NCBI RefSeq assembly: GCF_001661265.1 | Contig: NW_017566993.1 | Coordinates: 496,001-560,000, forward strand | DNA: 64,000 nt | From: Saitoella complicata NRRL Y-17804 | Taxonomy: Eukaryota > Ascomycota > Saitoellomycetes > Saitoellales > Saitoellaceae | Direction of reading: 5' to 3' | Part shown: piece by piece, positions 10,353-20,155 of the stretch | How positions within the stretch are numbered: position 1 is the stretch's first letter | Layout of the letters: the number at the start of each line of letters is the position of its first letter | The notes under the pieces: generated by a model | The model's input: the letters and a program-made list of their open reading frames with translations, nothing else | What the model was told of the DNA's origin: nothing | The model's database searches: none | Position numbers and translations under genes: made by a program

Positions 10353-10729
10353 CAGCGGACTGTATGCTGTGATTGCTGGTTGATGGAGGCTCGTTTGATC
10401 TCGGACGCATACGTCAGGCGCTGACTTACAGTATCGCGGGGACGGTGTACTTGCAGCAGGATCGTGCAGAACGATGCATCGTGGGATGAAGCATGGACAA
10501 AAGACTTCGAATGCAGGAGGATGTCGGGCTGGATGGAAGGGTAAGCTTATGAGGAATGCTGGGTGGTTGGGTTTCTAAAACCGCGTATGTGTTATGGCTA
10601 ACGTAGGCTATTGAGCAGCAACGGTCGGTTGCCGTACGCTTGTACGTAGACCAGAAAACGTCATGTCTATTCATCGCTACGTTTTCCCACTCGTATCAAT
10701 CATATCGTGCACATTTCCCAATCTATATC
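10353..10729. other. Intergenic region between RMD5 and LYS1
   Basis: 377 bp holding the LYS1 3' flank and the RMD5 promoter. A minus-strand frame of roughly 55 codons stays open across about 10430-10590 and ends at a good GTAAGT donor. It could be an alternative RMD5 first exon, but the predicted peptide is Pro/Cys-rich and unlike the family N-terminus. Confidence 0.35.
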
Positions 10730-11836
10730 TTACAAAGTAGCAACCTTCTCGTTAAACAGCTTCTCCGCATCCTGCCAAACCCTCGCATTCTTCCTATCCT
10801 TCAACTGCAACAAACTTGGCAAAAGCGCACTTGAGAACGCCTCCGAAGACTCCCTAGGCAAAAGCGTAGGCAAGTGGTCGATAGAGATAACGGTACAGTG
10901 AGGACCAGTCTTGATGTCGACGGGAACGGTGGGCTTGTCGAAGGTGGTGTTGATGGAGTAGACGGGGATGGGGTTGTGGGGGTTTGTCGTATCGCAGGAG
11001 ACGTCGCAGATAACCTGGAGCTTGCGATCCTTGTTCTCCATGAACTTGGGGGAGATGAAGGGGGGGATAGGCTGAGAAAGGTAGATGCAGTTGACGAAAA
11101 TGTCAGAGTCGACGATCTCCTGGAAAGGTCCACCCTTGGCAGTCTCGGCCATGTCCCACTTGATGATATTCTCCTCAGGAATACCAGCCTTACGAGCCAT
11201 ATCGACCGCACCAGATCCACAACGGCCAAGAGCACCGATGACGAGGATACGAGGATACTCTCCACCATTCTTCTCAACACCCTCCGCGACAACCTCCTTG
11301 ATGTGAGAAATCAACTCGCCCTCGTTGGGGTAAGGAGTAACGGCCGGCAAAGGCTTCTCGGGACTGTGAGTTTGCTGCCAAGCCCAGGACTCAATCGCCA
11401 ATGCCGCACCCGCGAAACCGGCGTGGAATCCGAACGCAGCAACACGGCGACCACTCTCATCCTGCAAGAACTCAAGGTCCAGCAATACACCCCCACCACG
11501 CGGCCACCTCGCCAAAACATCCTTCCACCCACCCTGCTGCTTATAGCAGTGCGCAAACATGATGTGGTCGTGAGGAAGTGGGGTGTCGTCGTTCTCGGGT
11601 AACTCCTTCAAAGCAATGATGTACGCGTCCTTAGGTGCATCTCTCCAGGACCCTTCCTCGACAAGGGGAGCACCGATATTGTCGAATTCGGCGTCGTCAA
11701 AGATGCGGAGAGTGGAACGCTCGATGGTGATCTTGAAGCCAGCATCAATAAGAGCCTTGGCGGTGGTGGGGGTGAGGGCGGAGCGGTGTTCCATAGCCTT
11801 GGATTCGGCACGGAGCCAGAGGTGAGGAGCAGACAT
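10730..11836 (-). CDS. LYS1: Saccharopine dehydrogenase (NAD+, L-lysine-forming)
   Basis: Intronless 368-residue enzyme for the last step of the fungal alpha-aminoadipate lysine pathway: saccharopine + NAD+ to lysine + 2-oxoglutarate. The N-terminus MSAPHLWLRAESKAMEHRSA is the family start, so ATG 11836 was preferred over the in-frame ATG nine codons upstream. Conserved elements include KELPE, the substrate-domain HIMFAHCYKQQGGW, the AFGFHAGFAGAA stretch, the Rossmann segment ILVIGALGRCGSGAVDMA, and CDVSCDTTNPHNPIP. Yeast Lys1 ends in a peroxisomal SRL; this protein ends KVATL, so a PTS1 is not evident and cytosolic location is likely. Two TGACTC elements lie upstream. Confidence 0.96.
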   Translation of the reverse strand: MSAPHLWLRAESKAMEHRSALTPTTAKALIDAGFKITIERSTLRIFDDAEFDNIGAPLVEEGSWRDAPKDAYIIALKELPENDDTPLPHDHIMFAHCYKQQGGWKDVLARWPRGGGVLLDLEFLQDESGRRVAAFGFHAGFAGAALAIESWAWQQTHSPEKPLPAVTPYPNEGELISHIKEVVAEGVEKNGGEYPRILVIGALGRCGSGAVDMARKAGIPEENIIKWDMAETAKGGPFQEIVDSDIFVNCIYLSQPIPPFISPKFMENKDRKLQVICDVSCDTTNPHNPIPVYSINTTFDKPTVPVDIKTGPHCTVISIDHLPTLLPRESSEAFSSALLPSLLQLKDRKNARVWQDAEKLFNEKVATL

Positions 11837-11988
11837 TTCGTAGGGTTGCTTGATTGATTGCAATTGATTCGGGACCTCAAGTGCTGTGTGGGAGCTCGAG
11901 GAACTTTATGTCGCGGTACGTACACGACAGGGAAGGGTCTCGGGCGTGGCGCATGAAGATGCGGCGACTGATAGCCGGCTTAGCGAAG

Positions 11989-11994
11989 TGACTC
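11989..11994 (+). promoter_or_regulatory. Gcn4/Cpc1-like TGACTC element upstream of LYS1
   Basis: TGACTC 153 bp upstream of the LYS1 start codon. It is the core of the bZIP Gcn4/Cpc1 site that drives amino-acid biosynthetic genes. The motif is seen; its function is inferred. Confidence 0.45.
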
Positions 11995-12042
11995 GAAGCT
12001 TAAATTAAGACTATGTGGGAAAAAGAAGAGATGGATAATGAT

Positions 12043-12048
12043 TGACTC
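12043..12048 (+). promoter_or_regulatory. Second Gcn4/Cpc1-like TGACTC element upstream of LYS1
   Basis: Second TGACTC, 207 bp upstream of the LYS1 start and 54 bp from the first. Two copies in about 300 bp modestly strengthens the case for general amino-acid control. Confidence 0.45.
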
Positions 12049-12151
12049 CGATTCGCCGTCCAGCTTAAGATGTTGCACGATAAGAACGAAGATGAAATGC
12101 AACGAATGATATCATTTCCGTAACTATCGTAGTGCAGTAGGCGTACTGGTC

Positions 12152-15040
12152 CTAAGCAGAGTCCTTGGCGCTGTAACCATGATCCTCGTCATCAATGTCA
12201 ATAGCAGGAACATCTTCCAGCTCCCCGCCCTTCTCAACATCAACATCAACATCATGCACCTCCACCGCAGCCCTGTGCCCAAAAATCCCATCCTTCAGAC
12301 TTCCGAACGGATTGAACCTCGAACTCCCACGCCTGCTGAAGGAGAACCTCGCTTTCTTGCTAGCTACCGAACCGAACGCACTCGCCCTGGGACTGGAGTC
12401 TTTCTCTCCCAATCCAGGCAACGAGCTCTGAAATGGCCTAGCATCGGGATTTAAATGCGTAGAGGTAGCACTACTCCCGACAGGCGACGCCGAAGCCGAA
12501 GTAGAAACCGCAACACTCGACACAATCGGCGAATTATGCATGCTCACTCCACCCAACGCAGGGCTACGTGCAGGGTTCATACTCCAAGTAGTGTCAAGTG
12601 GGTTAAACACACTCGACGTCAACTCCGGACTCCTGCCTAACACGCCGGCATCGGCGCCAGTAACAGGCCACCCGAAGGACGACCCATCCATGCTCGGCCT
12701 AGGCAACGAAGAGGTACTCCAGCGGTCCATGCCGATAGCACTTCCAGGCTGCAACAACTGACTCGGACTCAACGGATCGAAAAACGAATCAAACGGCCTC
12801 CTCTCGCCACCCAAGCCAACAGTACTGCCTCGCCTCTCACCAACAGCAGCAGGCGAGTTCCCAGCCGAAACACCCATGGGAGGTCCACTCGTCTGGCTCG
12901 CAGCACTTCCACTCCTCGGCCTGGTACCGATAGGCGCAAGGTCGGATTTCGGCAGACTCCTGGTGTGTTTCTGGCTGAGTGTACCCAACGCAGGCGGCTC
13001 GATAGGCGGGAGAGTATTACCCCTCTTCATATCCGAAACGCCAACACCAGGCGCCTGCTTCTGATGCGAATGACCAAAGAAGCTCCCGAATCTGCGTGAA
13101 CCGATCTTACCCGCAGCGGCATCGTTGGCCGGAGAAAGTAGGATACCGTTCAATGTGCTAACCGGGCTAATATGCCTATCGACCTGTGCATCCACTGTCG
13201 GCGGCGGCGAGAAGTTGGCAGTCCTGTCCACCGCACCAGTACCCGCAGCAGGCGCATGTCCAAGCCCAGGCGGAACCAACGGACTCACCAACCTCTGGTT
13301 CGAGATACTCGGACTACTCAACGGCGTCCCAGAACTCGAACTAACCGGACTTCCACTCGCTCCCGTCAACGCACCCACACCTCCGCTATTATGCGACGAC
13401 ACCCCACGCATAATATCATAAAACGAGGGTGTAGAAGATGGTGGGAAATCTTCCTGTCCGAAGAGGTTGCTGGGGAGGAGGGCGGAGAGTGAAGGACTGA
13501 GTGGTGCGGAGGCTCCATTTTCGCTTGCGACTTCGTCCTCGGGGTAACCAGACATGGGGGGGTGACGTCCGTAGCCGCTGCCGTTCATGCCCATGCCGCT
13601 ACCGCCATCGCCGTAGTACCCAAGTTTCGCAGCTCCATTGCCGACCAAGTTGCCATTCCCTCTGTTCCTCCTCCTCCCGCCCTTCCTCTTGCCCCTCCCG
13701 GTTTCGAACTCGCCAGTGACGGGACTCGCGGGACTCCCGCTCCTCCCGACACCAGCGCCGTTCAAGCCGTTGCCGTTCGCCAGGCTGATTGCCTCTTGTG
13801 CCCTCTTCCACTCTTCCTCCGCCCTAGAATATTGATGAAACACTTCCACGTAACGCCTCTCGAGAAGCCTCTGTCTCTCGTTCCAGGCCCGCTCCTCATA
13901 TTCATCCAGCTCCTGCTCCCTGGCTTCCGCCTCGGGAAGGGACGCGGCTAATAAGGAGTGTTGCGCCTCAAGGTCCTTGAGCTGTGCGGACAAATCGCGG
14001 ATATGAGCATCCAGGTTAGCAATATGGCCATGAGTTTGCGCAATCTCAGATTGGAGTTCGATAATACGAGACTCGGCCTGAACGTCCTCCTCCGCGGTTT
14101 GAGCACGCATTTTCTCCACCCGCTGCTTCGTCGTCTCGATCTCCTCCTTCCGCCGCCTCATCTCATTCTTCAACTTCCTCACACTCTCCTCCTCACCCCT
14201 CAATGCCCTCTCCGCACGCGTTTTATGAGCCTCCACACTCCGCTTACTCTCCTCCAACGTCTTCGTCTCCGTCCTTAACTGTCCCCTGGCCACATCCTCC
14301 TCCTTCTTTTTCTCCCTCAACCCTTCCAACTCCGCCAACAATACCGCCTCTGCCACCGCGTGTTCCTCCTCTACATGCTGGATTTGTGCTTCGAGTTCGG
14401 TTGTTTCGCGTCGAATTTGCTCGAGTTGGGCCGTCAAGGATTCGATGGTTTCGGTCGTGGCAGGTTCTGGTGGCGGGGTGTTGGCGGATGCTGGGTCGAC
14501 ACTGGAGGCGGAGACGGAACGTCGGTTGGACAAGAGGCCACGACGGTTCAGAGGTGAAGAAACTGCGTCGATAGGCGGTGTTCGTGGGTGAGTATGTGCG
14601 TGAATTTCCGGGTCCTCTGTTGTGGCCGTCGGATGACCGTTTTCCAATGCAGTCCCATCACTGTAACTCGCCCTCCGCGTCCGAACCCTGATGACTTCTC
14701 CCGGTGCCTGAAAATTCTGTGCATTCGCCGCAATGATACGAACAGCATAGCCCTGTCCTGGCGTCAATCCAGTGACCGTCACACTCGTCTCCCGTTTTTC
14801 ACTCTCCCCCACCGGTTGTCCGTTCATGCTGATCACATGTTTCGTGACACTCCCGCCCTTTTCCGGTAACCAATGCAAGGTAATTGAGTCCTTTGTGACT
14901 GCATCGAGGGAGACCTTGGGAGGCAGTGGGACGTCAAAGCCAATTAGTTTGACGAGGGTAGGGATCGGGATGGAGAGAATTCGGGAAACGCGGTGGACGA
15001 TCCAGGCAAGGGCTGCGAGGGTGAAGAAAAGGGGGAGCAT
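12152..15040 (-). CDS. Membrane-anchored fibronectin-III / coiled-coil protein
   Basis: Intronless, 962 residues. A hydrophobic N-terminus (about 1-32) looks like a signal anchor. A fibronectin type III domain covers about 40-121 (SITLHWLPEKGG, SVTVTGLTPGQGYAVRI). A short Ser/Thr/Pro linker leads to a long Glu/Arg/Gln-rich coiled coil (about 197-425). The C-terminal half (about 430-962) is disordered: Gly/Ser/Pro-rich, with basic patches such as RGKRKGGRRRNRG and KKARFSFSRRGSSRFNPFG. The architecture recurs in filamentous fungi as an uncharacterised FN3 protein. I infer a scaffold or tether on an internal membrane, with FN3 and coil on one side. No enzymatic motif is visible. It is divergent from the lipin gene. 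Confidence 0.85.
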   Translation of the reverse strand: MLPLFFTLAALAWIVHRVSRILSIPIPTLVKLIGFDVPLPPKVSLDAVTKDSITLHWLPEKGGSVTKHVISMNGQPVGESEKRETSVTVTGLTPGQGYAVRIIAANAQNFQAPGEVIRVRTRRASYSDGTALENGHPTATTEDPEIHAHTHPRTPPIDAVSSPLNRRGLLSNRRSVSASSVDPASANTPPPEPATTETIESLTAQLEQIRRETTELEAQIQHVEEEHAVAEAVLLAELEGLREKKKEEDVARGQLRTETKTLEESKRSVEAHKTRAERALRGEEESVRKLKNEMRRRKEEIETTKQRVEKMRAQTAEEDVQAESRIIELQSEIAQTHGHIANLDAHIRDLSAQLKDLEAQHSLLAASLPEAEAREQELDEYEERAWNERQRLLERRYVEVFHQYSRAEEEWKRAQEAISLANGNGLNGAGVGRSGSPASPVTGEFETGRGKRKGGRRRNRGNGNLVGNGAAKLGYYGDGGSGMGMNGSGYGRHPPMSGYPEDEVASENGASAPLSPSLSALLPSNLFGQEDFPPSSTPSFYDIMRGVSSHNSGGVGALTGASGSPVSSSSGTPLSSPSISNQRLVSPLVPPGLGHAPAAGTGAVDRTANFSPPPTVDAQVDRHISPVSTLNGILLSPANDAAAGKIGSRRFGSFFGHSHQKQAPGVGVSDMKRGNTLPPIEPPALGTLSQKHTRSLPKSDLAPIGTRPRSGSAASQTSGPPMGVSAGNSPAAVGERRGSTVGLGGERRPFDSFFDPLSPSQLLQPGSAIGMDRWSTSSLPRPSMDGSSFGWPVTGADAGVLGRSPELTSSVFNPLDTTWSMNPARSPALGGVSMHNSPIVSSVAVSTSASASPVGSSATSTHLNPDARPFQSSLPGLGEKDSSPRASAFGSVASKKARFSFSRRGSSRFNPFGSLKDGIFGHRAAVEVHDVDVDVEKGGELEDVPAIDIDDEDHGYSAKDSA

Positions 15041-15474
15041 GCCCTGCTGGATTGTCTTGTCGCTGTAGGTGGGATGTGTGATTGTTGTTGGTGTAGTGTT
15101 TTTACGGACGCTCGGGGAGCTTCGAGCTGCAGTTCATCGGTGCCTGGGTCGACTTTTGGCGAGCAAACCTTGAAAGGCAGGTGAGGTGACTTTGGTCCGT
15201 TGAGTACCTATACATCAGGAGAGTCTAGTTGATTGCCGTAGTATTCACTCGTAGAGATCCTGGAATGCGATAAGAACTTCATGTTCTACCTCATTCACGT
15301 GTATGACGTTGGGGTACTCCGCCGAGAGCCGCCGAGCAATATACGATCTCAACACCGCCGAACCGCACAGTTGCAGCCGCATACACCTCCTGCTTCCCAT
15401 TCCAGGGTAGCATACATCCATCATACATCGCTCAGTTTTGATCCGCCCGTTTATGGGCTTCCGATAGGTTCGCA
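15041..15474. other. Divergent promoter region, FN3 gene / lipin
   Basis: 434 bp between two divergently transcribed genes. No conserved element was recognised. Confidence 0.5.
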
Positions 15475-17376
15475 ATGGAATACGTCCGCCGTCTGACAAA
15501 TACCTGGAACTCGATCAATCCAGCGACATTATCTGGCGCAATCGACGTAATCGTAATCGAAGACGCTGAGAAGAACCTGTCTTGCTCGCCGTTTCATGTC
15601 CGTTTTGGCAAATTCTCCCTGCTCCGTCCTTCTGAGAAGAAGGTGCTGTTCAAAGTCAATGGCGACGCTGTTGATTTCAAGATGAAGCTGGGTGAGGGAG
15701 GAGAGGCTTTCTTCGTGTTCGAGACAGAGTCCGAGGTTCCGAAGGAGTGGCAGACTAGTCCGGTGTTGAGTGCGATAGGTAGTCCGACGCAAAGTCAGAA
15801 AGATGCCGACGAAGAGGCAGCGAACATGTCGGAGCCGGATGATTTTGATCTGGATAAACCCGCGACACCACCAACAACAGCATCACCAGATCCGATTAGG
15901 CAGCGTCCAACAAGTGGCGACTGGTCCGGCTCCCCGGCAACACCGCCGTTGAGCGCTACAAGGCCAGAACGAAGCAAGACGATTGGCAATGGACAGATCT
16001 CACAACGGCCACGTCTTGATGCTCGTCCTTCAAGTCAAGTAAGCATTGAGCGTGCACGTCAATTAAGAGAGCGCCTCTCCGAGAAGAACATTCTGTCTGA
16101 GGTCACCCAAACCGGGGACGTGATGCTCGACATGCACGGTTACAAGGCCTCCCTCTCCGACTCGATCGAAGCCGAGCGCGAGGTACGCCGTATCTTGGAA
16201 GAAGAACTGAAGGGAGAAGGAGGCACGGAAGTTGATATTGAGTCACTCGTTGGAGCTGATCGTGAGGGTAACCTATGGATCTACGCAAGTGAGGAGGCAA
16301 AGGAGGACGCGGAGCAGAGAAAGTACCCGAGGAGCGAAAGCGATGAACAGACAAGCGATGATGCCATCAGCATTGGCAGGGCAAGATCAGAAGGACTGTC
16401 GACACCGCCCCCGCTCTCGCCTCCGCGAAGTCGTGATACATCTCCATCACCCGACACTAAAGACGGCCGACACCGGTCAAACTATGCCAAGACCCTCCGT
16501 TTAACCTCGGAACAACTACGAAGCCTTAACCTCAAGCCAGGCATGAACCCAATCTCATTCACCGTCGTCTCGTCCTACAAAGGCAATGCAACATGTAACG
16601 CCAACATCTTCTATTGGTCATACAGTGTACCAGTAGTCATCTCCGACATCGACGGTACGATTACGAAGTCGGATGCGCTTGGGCATATCTTTACGATGGT
16701 TGGTCGCGATTGGACACATCCCGGTGTTGCCAAGCTGTACACGGATATTGCGAAGAATGGGTATAACATCCTCTACCTGACCTCCCGAAGTGTCGGTCAA
16801 GCCGATGCGACAAGAGCATACCTCAAGAGTATCGAGCAGACCGGGATCAAAATGCCGGATGGACCCGTCATCATGAGTCCTGACCGGACAATGGCGGCGT
16901 TGAAGAGGGAAATGATCCTCAGGAAACCGGAAGTGTTCAAGATGGCCTGTTTGAAGGATATCAGGCATTTGTACGGTGAGGGGAGTAATCCATTCTACGC
17001 TGGCTACGGAAACCGTATCACGGATGCGTTATCGTACCGAAGCGTCGGAATTCCCAGTTCGCGGATCTTTACCATTAACTCGACTGGAGAGGTACGAATG
17101 GAGCTCCTCGAACTGGCAGGATACAGGTCATCCTATATCTCGATCAATGACCTCGTGGATCACTTTTTCCCGCCTGTGGTGGCAGCACTACAAGCAGAGT
17201 ACACGGACGTTAACTTCTGGAGGGAACCCATTCCGGATCTTCCTCTTAGTGACGAAGAAGAAAGCGAGGAAGAGGATGACGACGACGAAGGGAGTTATGA
17301 TGAGGGAGGGAAAGGAGATGAGAGTTATGAAGCGGATGATGATTTGCGCTTGAACGTGCAGGCTTTGACGCTGTAG
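15475..17376 (+). CDS. PAH1: Phosphatidate phosphatase (lipin, Pah1/Ned1)
   Basis: Intronless 633-residue lipin, which dephosphorylates phosphatidic acid to diacylglycerol at the nuclear/ER membrane and so controls triacylglycerol and membrane synthesis. The N-LIP domain covers about 1-105: it opens with an amphipathic helix (MEYVRRLTNTWNSINPAT) and contains GEGGEAFFVFE, with the conserved Gly essential in yeast Pah1. A disordered Ser/Pro-rich middle with many potential phosphosites follows. The catalytic C-LIP/HAD domain carries DIDGT at 391-395 (DIDGTITKSDALGH), preceded by WSYSVPVVIS. The C-terminal tail is strongly acidic, as in Pah1, where it recruits the Nem1-Spo7 phosphatase. It is shorter than yeast Pah1 (862 aa). 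Confidence 0.95.
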   Translation: MEYVRRLTNTWNSINPATLSGAIDVIVIEDAEKNLSCSPFHVRFGKFSLLRPSEKKVLFKVNGDAVDFKMKLGEGGEAFFVFETESEVPKEWQTSPVLSAIGSPTQSQKDADEEAANMSEPDDFDLDKPATPPTTASPDPIRQRPTSGDWSGSPATPPLSATRPERSKTIGNGQISQRPRLDARPSSQVSIERARQLRERLSEKNILSEVTQTGDVMLDMHGYKASLSDSIEAEREVRRILEEELKGEGGTEVDIESLVGADREGNLWIYASEEAKEDAEQRKYPRSESDEQTSDDAISIGRARSEGLSTPPPLSPPRSRDTSPSPDTKDGRHRSNYAKTLRLTSEQLRSLNLKPGMNPISFTVVSSYKGNATCNANIFYWSYSVPVVISDIDGTITKSDALGHIFTMVGRDWTHPGVAKLYTDIAKNGYNILYLTSRSVGQADATRAYLKSIEQTGIKMPDGPVIMSPDRTMAALKREMILRKPEVFKMACLKDIRHLYGEGSNPFYAGYGNRITDALSYRSVGIPSSRIFTINSTGEVRMELLELAGYRSSYISINDLVDHFFPPVVAALQAEYTDVNFWREPIPDLPLSDEEESEEEDDDDEGSYDEGGKGDESYEADDDLRLNVQALTL

Positions 17377-18344
17377 TCCGCGGGCAGCATTTGATCATTA
17401 TGACGAGGTGGACGGAGCATAAGTTGTAGGAACCGTTGATCGGTCAGGAATTCATATACATGTGGGCTGTGCTCTTCTTGTCGTATCTCAACTCATCTCC
17501 CTAAGCGTTCCCCCGAGCGGCAACATCTTTGAATATCCCCAGGCTGTCTCCCGTCCCGCTTTTGGGAAAGTCACAATTGGAGGTTTCCAGGAAAAGTCCG
17601 CTCAGCCGACATGATTGCACAGGCTTCGATTGTCCGGTGCCTGACGAGTAACGTGAAGAAAGCACCAAGGTTTGTCTTGTCGAACTCATGTCTTGGATCT
17701 ATCTGTACTCGGTAGTTCGCGCAAGTGCTGCTGGATGTTCCCTCCCTTCCGTCATGAAGGAACGACAATATAATTTCCCACGCCTCATTGGCCATCTGTC
17801 GTCTCCACAAATAGCATGGTAATATCCAAAAGCCCCGCGCACGGTTCTCATAGCGGTTGGAAGAACTGCTTTGTTCTTTTGAAGTACAATTCAAGATATT
17901 ACAAGGGATCTTGATGCCGGTGTGCGCCGTGCACGGAGTTAACTCTTGGATTTGAAGGGCGCAACTCCCGGGTGGAGCGTCTTCCGCACTGCTTCAACCA
18001 TGTAGATTGCTAAGAGCGTGAACATGCATATAGGCTCATGATATACCCGCAATAAGCACACCCTTTTGGACAGCTGCGGTCGAAACTGTCACCTTCCCAT
18101 GCCGTGGATTCGCACAGGCATAAGCGACCGGCGGCTAAATGGACTTCAAAGGCGCTAGTTGCGGCCCCGGATTCGCGCGCCCTGACAGAGCCGGAGGCCC
18201 CTCGGGGACCGGGCGCGATTTCCTTCCTCGGTGCGCAAACAACAAATCCGCGGCCGGAAAATCGGGATTGTCCCCTCTTTTTTATTGTTGGTGCTCGAGT
18301 CATGGCGATGTCATATAAAATATCGGCAACGGTAGTCCCGCCAG
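17377..18344. other. Intergenic region between lipin and sugar transporter
   Basis: 968 bp. A GC-rich block (about 18155-18215) and a TATA-like TATAAAAT at 18314 precede the transporter. A minus-strand frame at 17571-17894 gives a protein-like peptide but has no ATG near its start and no recognisable domain, so it is not called. Confidence 0.5.
18314..18321 (+). promoter_or_regulatory. TATA-box-like element before sugar transporter
   Basis: TATAAAAT only 31 bp upstream of the first in-frame ATG (18345). If it is the functional TATA box, transcription would start near that ATG and translation may begin at the next in-frame ATG, 18378. Confidence 0.4.
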
Positions 18345-19976
18345 ATGTCTGTCACTGAGTCGAAGCAGGAAGCAATCATGACGGAGTGTGTCGAAGCTTT
18401 GCCTCCTCCTTCGCTGACGAGAAGGGATGGGAAGGGGTTGAAGCCAGATGATGTCTACATTCAGTCGAGTGAACTCTCCTCGAGGGCGCTGTCGACCGTA
18501 TCATTGCCGCCTCTTGCAAGTGGAGAGGACGCGTTACCGGAGCAGCCTTTGACGCGACATCTACTCTTTGCAACCTTCGTTGCGTCCATAGGAAGTTTCC
18601 AATACGGATGGAACATTGGAAGTACGTCCCATCACTTCAGTCATTGGACCCTAGCTAACAACGGAACCACAGCCGTTAGCATCCCAGCCGATACAATCCA
18701 CTTATGCACCCCAACACCCACCTCCTCCTCGCTACCCGACTGTCTCCCAATGTCTTCCAACATCTGGGCCTTCTTCATCGGCTCCTTCGCCCTCGGTGGT
18801 CTCTTCGGTGGCCTCCTCGCCGGACCGCTCACAGCGCGTTTCGGGCGTCTCATTCCATTCCATATCACGAACGCGATCTTTCTCGCAGCGGGTGTGTTCA
18901 TGGCTGCCTCCGTGAACCCGGGTATGATTATCTTTGGGAGGTTTCTGTCGGGATTGGGGACGGGTGCGGCGAGTTCGGTGGTTCCGATGTACGTGGGTGA
19001 GATATCCCCGCCAATGTGGAGAGGAGTCCTCGGCACCGTTTTCTCCTTCAGTATCTGCATTGGGCTCAACGCCGCCCAACTCATCTCAATCCCGCTCAAT
19101 TACTACCCAGGCTGGAGAATCCTATTCGCAGGCACAGCAGTCTGGGCAATCTTCATGAGCGCCCTCTTACCCTGGTGCTACGAAACCCCAAAGTACCTCG
19201 TCTCAAAAGGCAAGATAACAGAAGCGAGGGCAAGTCTCGCCAAACTCCGCGAAACGGACGATGTGACCCTCGAGCTCTCCAACCTCCTCAAAGCCCACGA
19301 AGAAGAGCATGCGATCGCGAGCGCGAGTATGTCAATCCTCGAAATCGTCCGTTCCCGTACCCTCCGGAAACCCCTCCTCCTAGCCTCAATGCTTCACATC
19401 GCCCAACAGCTATCCGGTATCTCGCCCATCTTCGCATTCTCCGCTCAACTCTTCTCGGGGTTCATGGCGCCCAGCACAGCCCGCTGGGTCTCCGTCGCCC
19501 TAACCTTCGTGAACACCATCGGCACAGCCATCGCCGCCCTCCTCATGGATCGCTCCGGTCGTCGCGTACTCCTCCTCACCGCAATCGCCGGAATGGCCGC
19601 GTGCGAAATTCTCATCATTCCCCTCTCCCTCCACCACGCTTCAATCCCCTCCTCCATCTTCCTCATCATCACCGTATTCTTCTACGCACTCGGCCTCGGT
19701 CCAGTCCCATGGCTACTCATCCCCGAGATCTTCCCGACGACGGCGATTAGTGCTGCTAGCTCGTGTAGTACGAGTTTAAATTGGATGTTTGTGTTTGTGA
19801 TGAGCTATGCGTTTCCGCAGATGCAAAGGACTATGGGGGTTTGGTCTTTTTTGGTGTTCGCCGGGTTTATGGTTGCGGCTGGAATTGGGGCGTGGTTTAT
19901 GTTGCCGGAGACGAGGGAGAGGGATGTGGAGAGTGTGGTGGAGGGGTTCAGGAAGGGGAAATGGAGGAGTGCTTAG
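18345..19976 (+). CDS. MFS sugar transporter, GLUT-like facilitator
   Basis: Intronless, 543 residues, 12 predicted membrane segments after a ~65-residue cytosolic N-terminus. Sugar-porter signatures are present: FQYGWNIGSTS in TM1, an extracellular loop with Asn-Gly-Thr before TM2, GR-L-P between TM2 and TM3, RFLSGLGTGAASSVVPMYVGEISP, PETPKYL-like WCYETPKYLVSKG, QQLSGISPIFAFSAQLF, DRSGRR, and a terminal LPETRERD. The TM1/TM7 pattern resembles animal GLUTs and vacuolar/plasma-membrane hexose facilitators more than yeast HXTs. Substrate is probably a hexose; not provable here. Start choice: ATG 18345 is closest to the 5' end, but ATG 18378 is plausible because a TATA-like box lies only 31 bp from the first. 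Confidence 0.88.
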   Translation: MSVTESKQEAIMTECVEALPPPSLTRRDGKGLKPDDVYIQSSELSSRALSTVSLPPLASGEDALPEQPLTRHLLFATFVASIGSFQYGWNIGSTSHHFSHWTLANNGTTAVSIPADTIHLCTPTPTSSSLPDCLPMSSNIWAFFIGSFALGGLFGGLLAGPLTARFGRLIPFHITNAIFLAAGVFMAASVNPGMIIFGRFLSGLGTGAASSVVPMYVGEISPPMWRGVLGTVFSFSICIGLNAAQLISIPLNYYPGWRILFAGTAVWAIFMSALLPWCYETPKYLVSKGKITEARASLAKLRETDDVTLELSNLLKAHEEEHAIASASMSILEIVRSRTLRKPLLLASMLHIAQQLSGISPIFAFSAQLFSGFMAPSTARWVSVALTFVNTIGTAIAALLMDRSGRRVLLLTAIAGMAACEILIIPLSLHHASIPSSIFLIITVFFYALGLGPVPWLLIPEIFPTTAISAASSCSTSLNWMFVFVMSYAFPQMQRTMGVWSFLVFAGFMVAAGIGAWFMLPETRERDVESVVEGFRKGKWRSA

Positions 19977-20155
19977 GGTGGTGCGTTGGGAGCAAGAGTG
20001 CGAGCAGTGATGTACGAGTAGGAGGAAAGAGGTAAGCATAGGCGCAGACTTAGAAGAATACGTAAACATGTTACCAAAGAGATATCCTACATCCATTACC
20101 CACGCCACTCTAACATATTTTCATCACCCGAACTCCACCATCTTCCCTCCTACCT

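Larger units (their letters stand above)
11837..12151. other. LYS1 promoter / 3' flank of FN3 gene
   Basis: 315 bp between the LYS1 start and the end of the FN3/coiled-coil gene. It carries the two TGACTC boxes listed separately. Nothing else is recognisable. Confidence 0.5.

Noticed and set aside
10426-10674. 82-codon minus-strand frame upstream of RMD5
   Set aside because: Low-complexity peptide unlike Rmd5. A different frame there could be an upstream exon, but the support is too weak to annotate.
17571-17894. 107-codon minus-strand frame with protein-like composition
   Set aside because: No ATG near its start, no flanking splice sites that give a gene, and no known domain.
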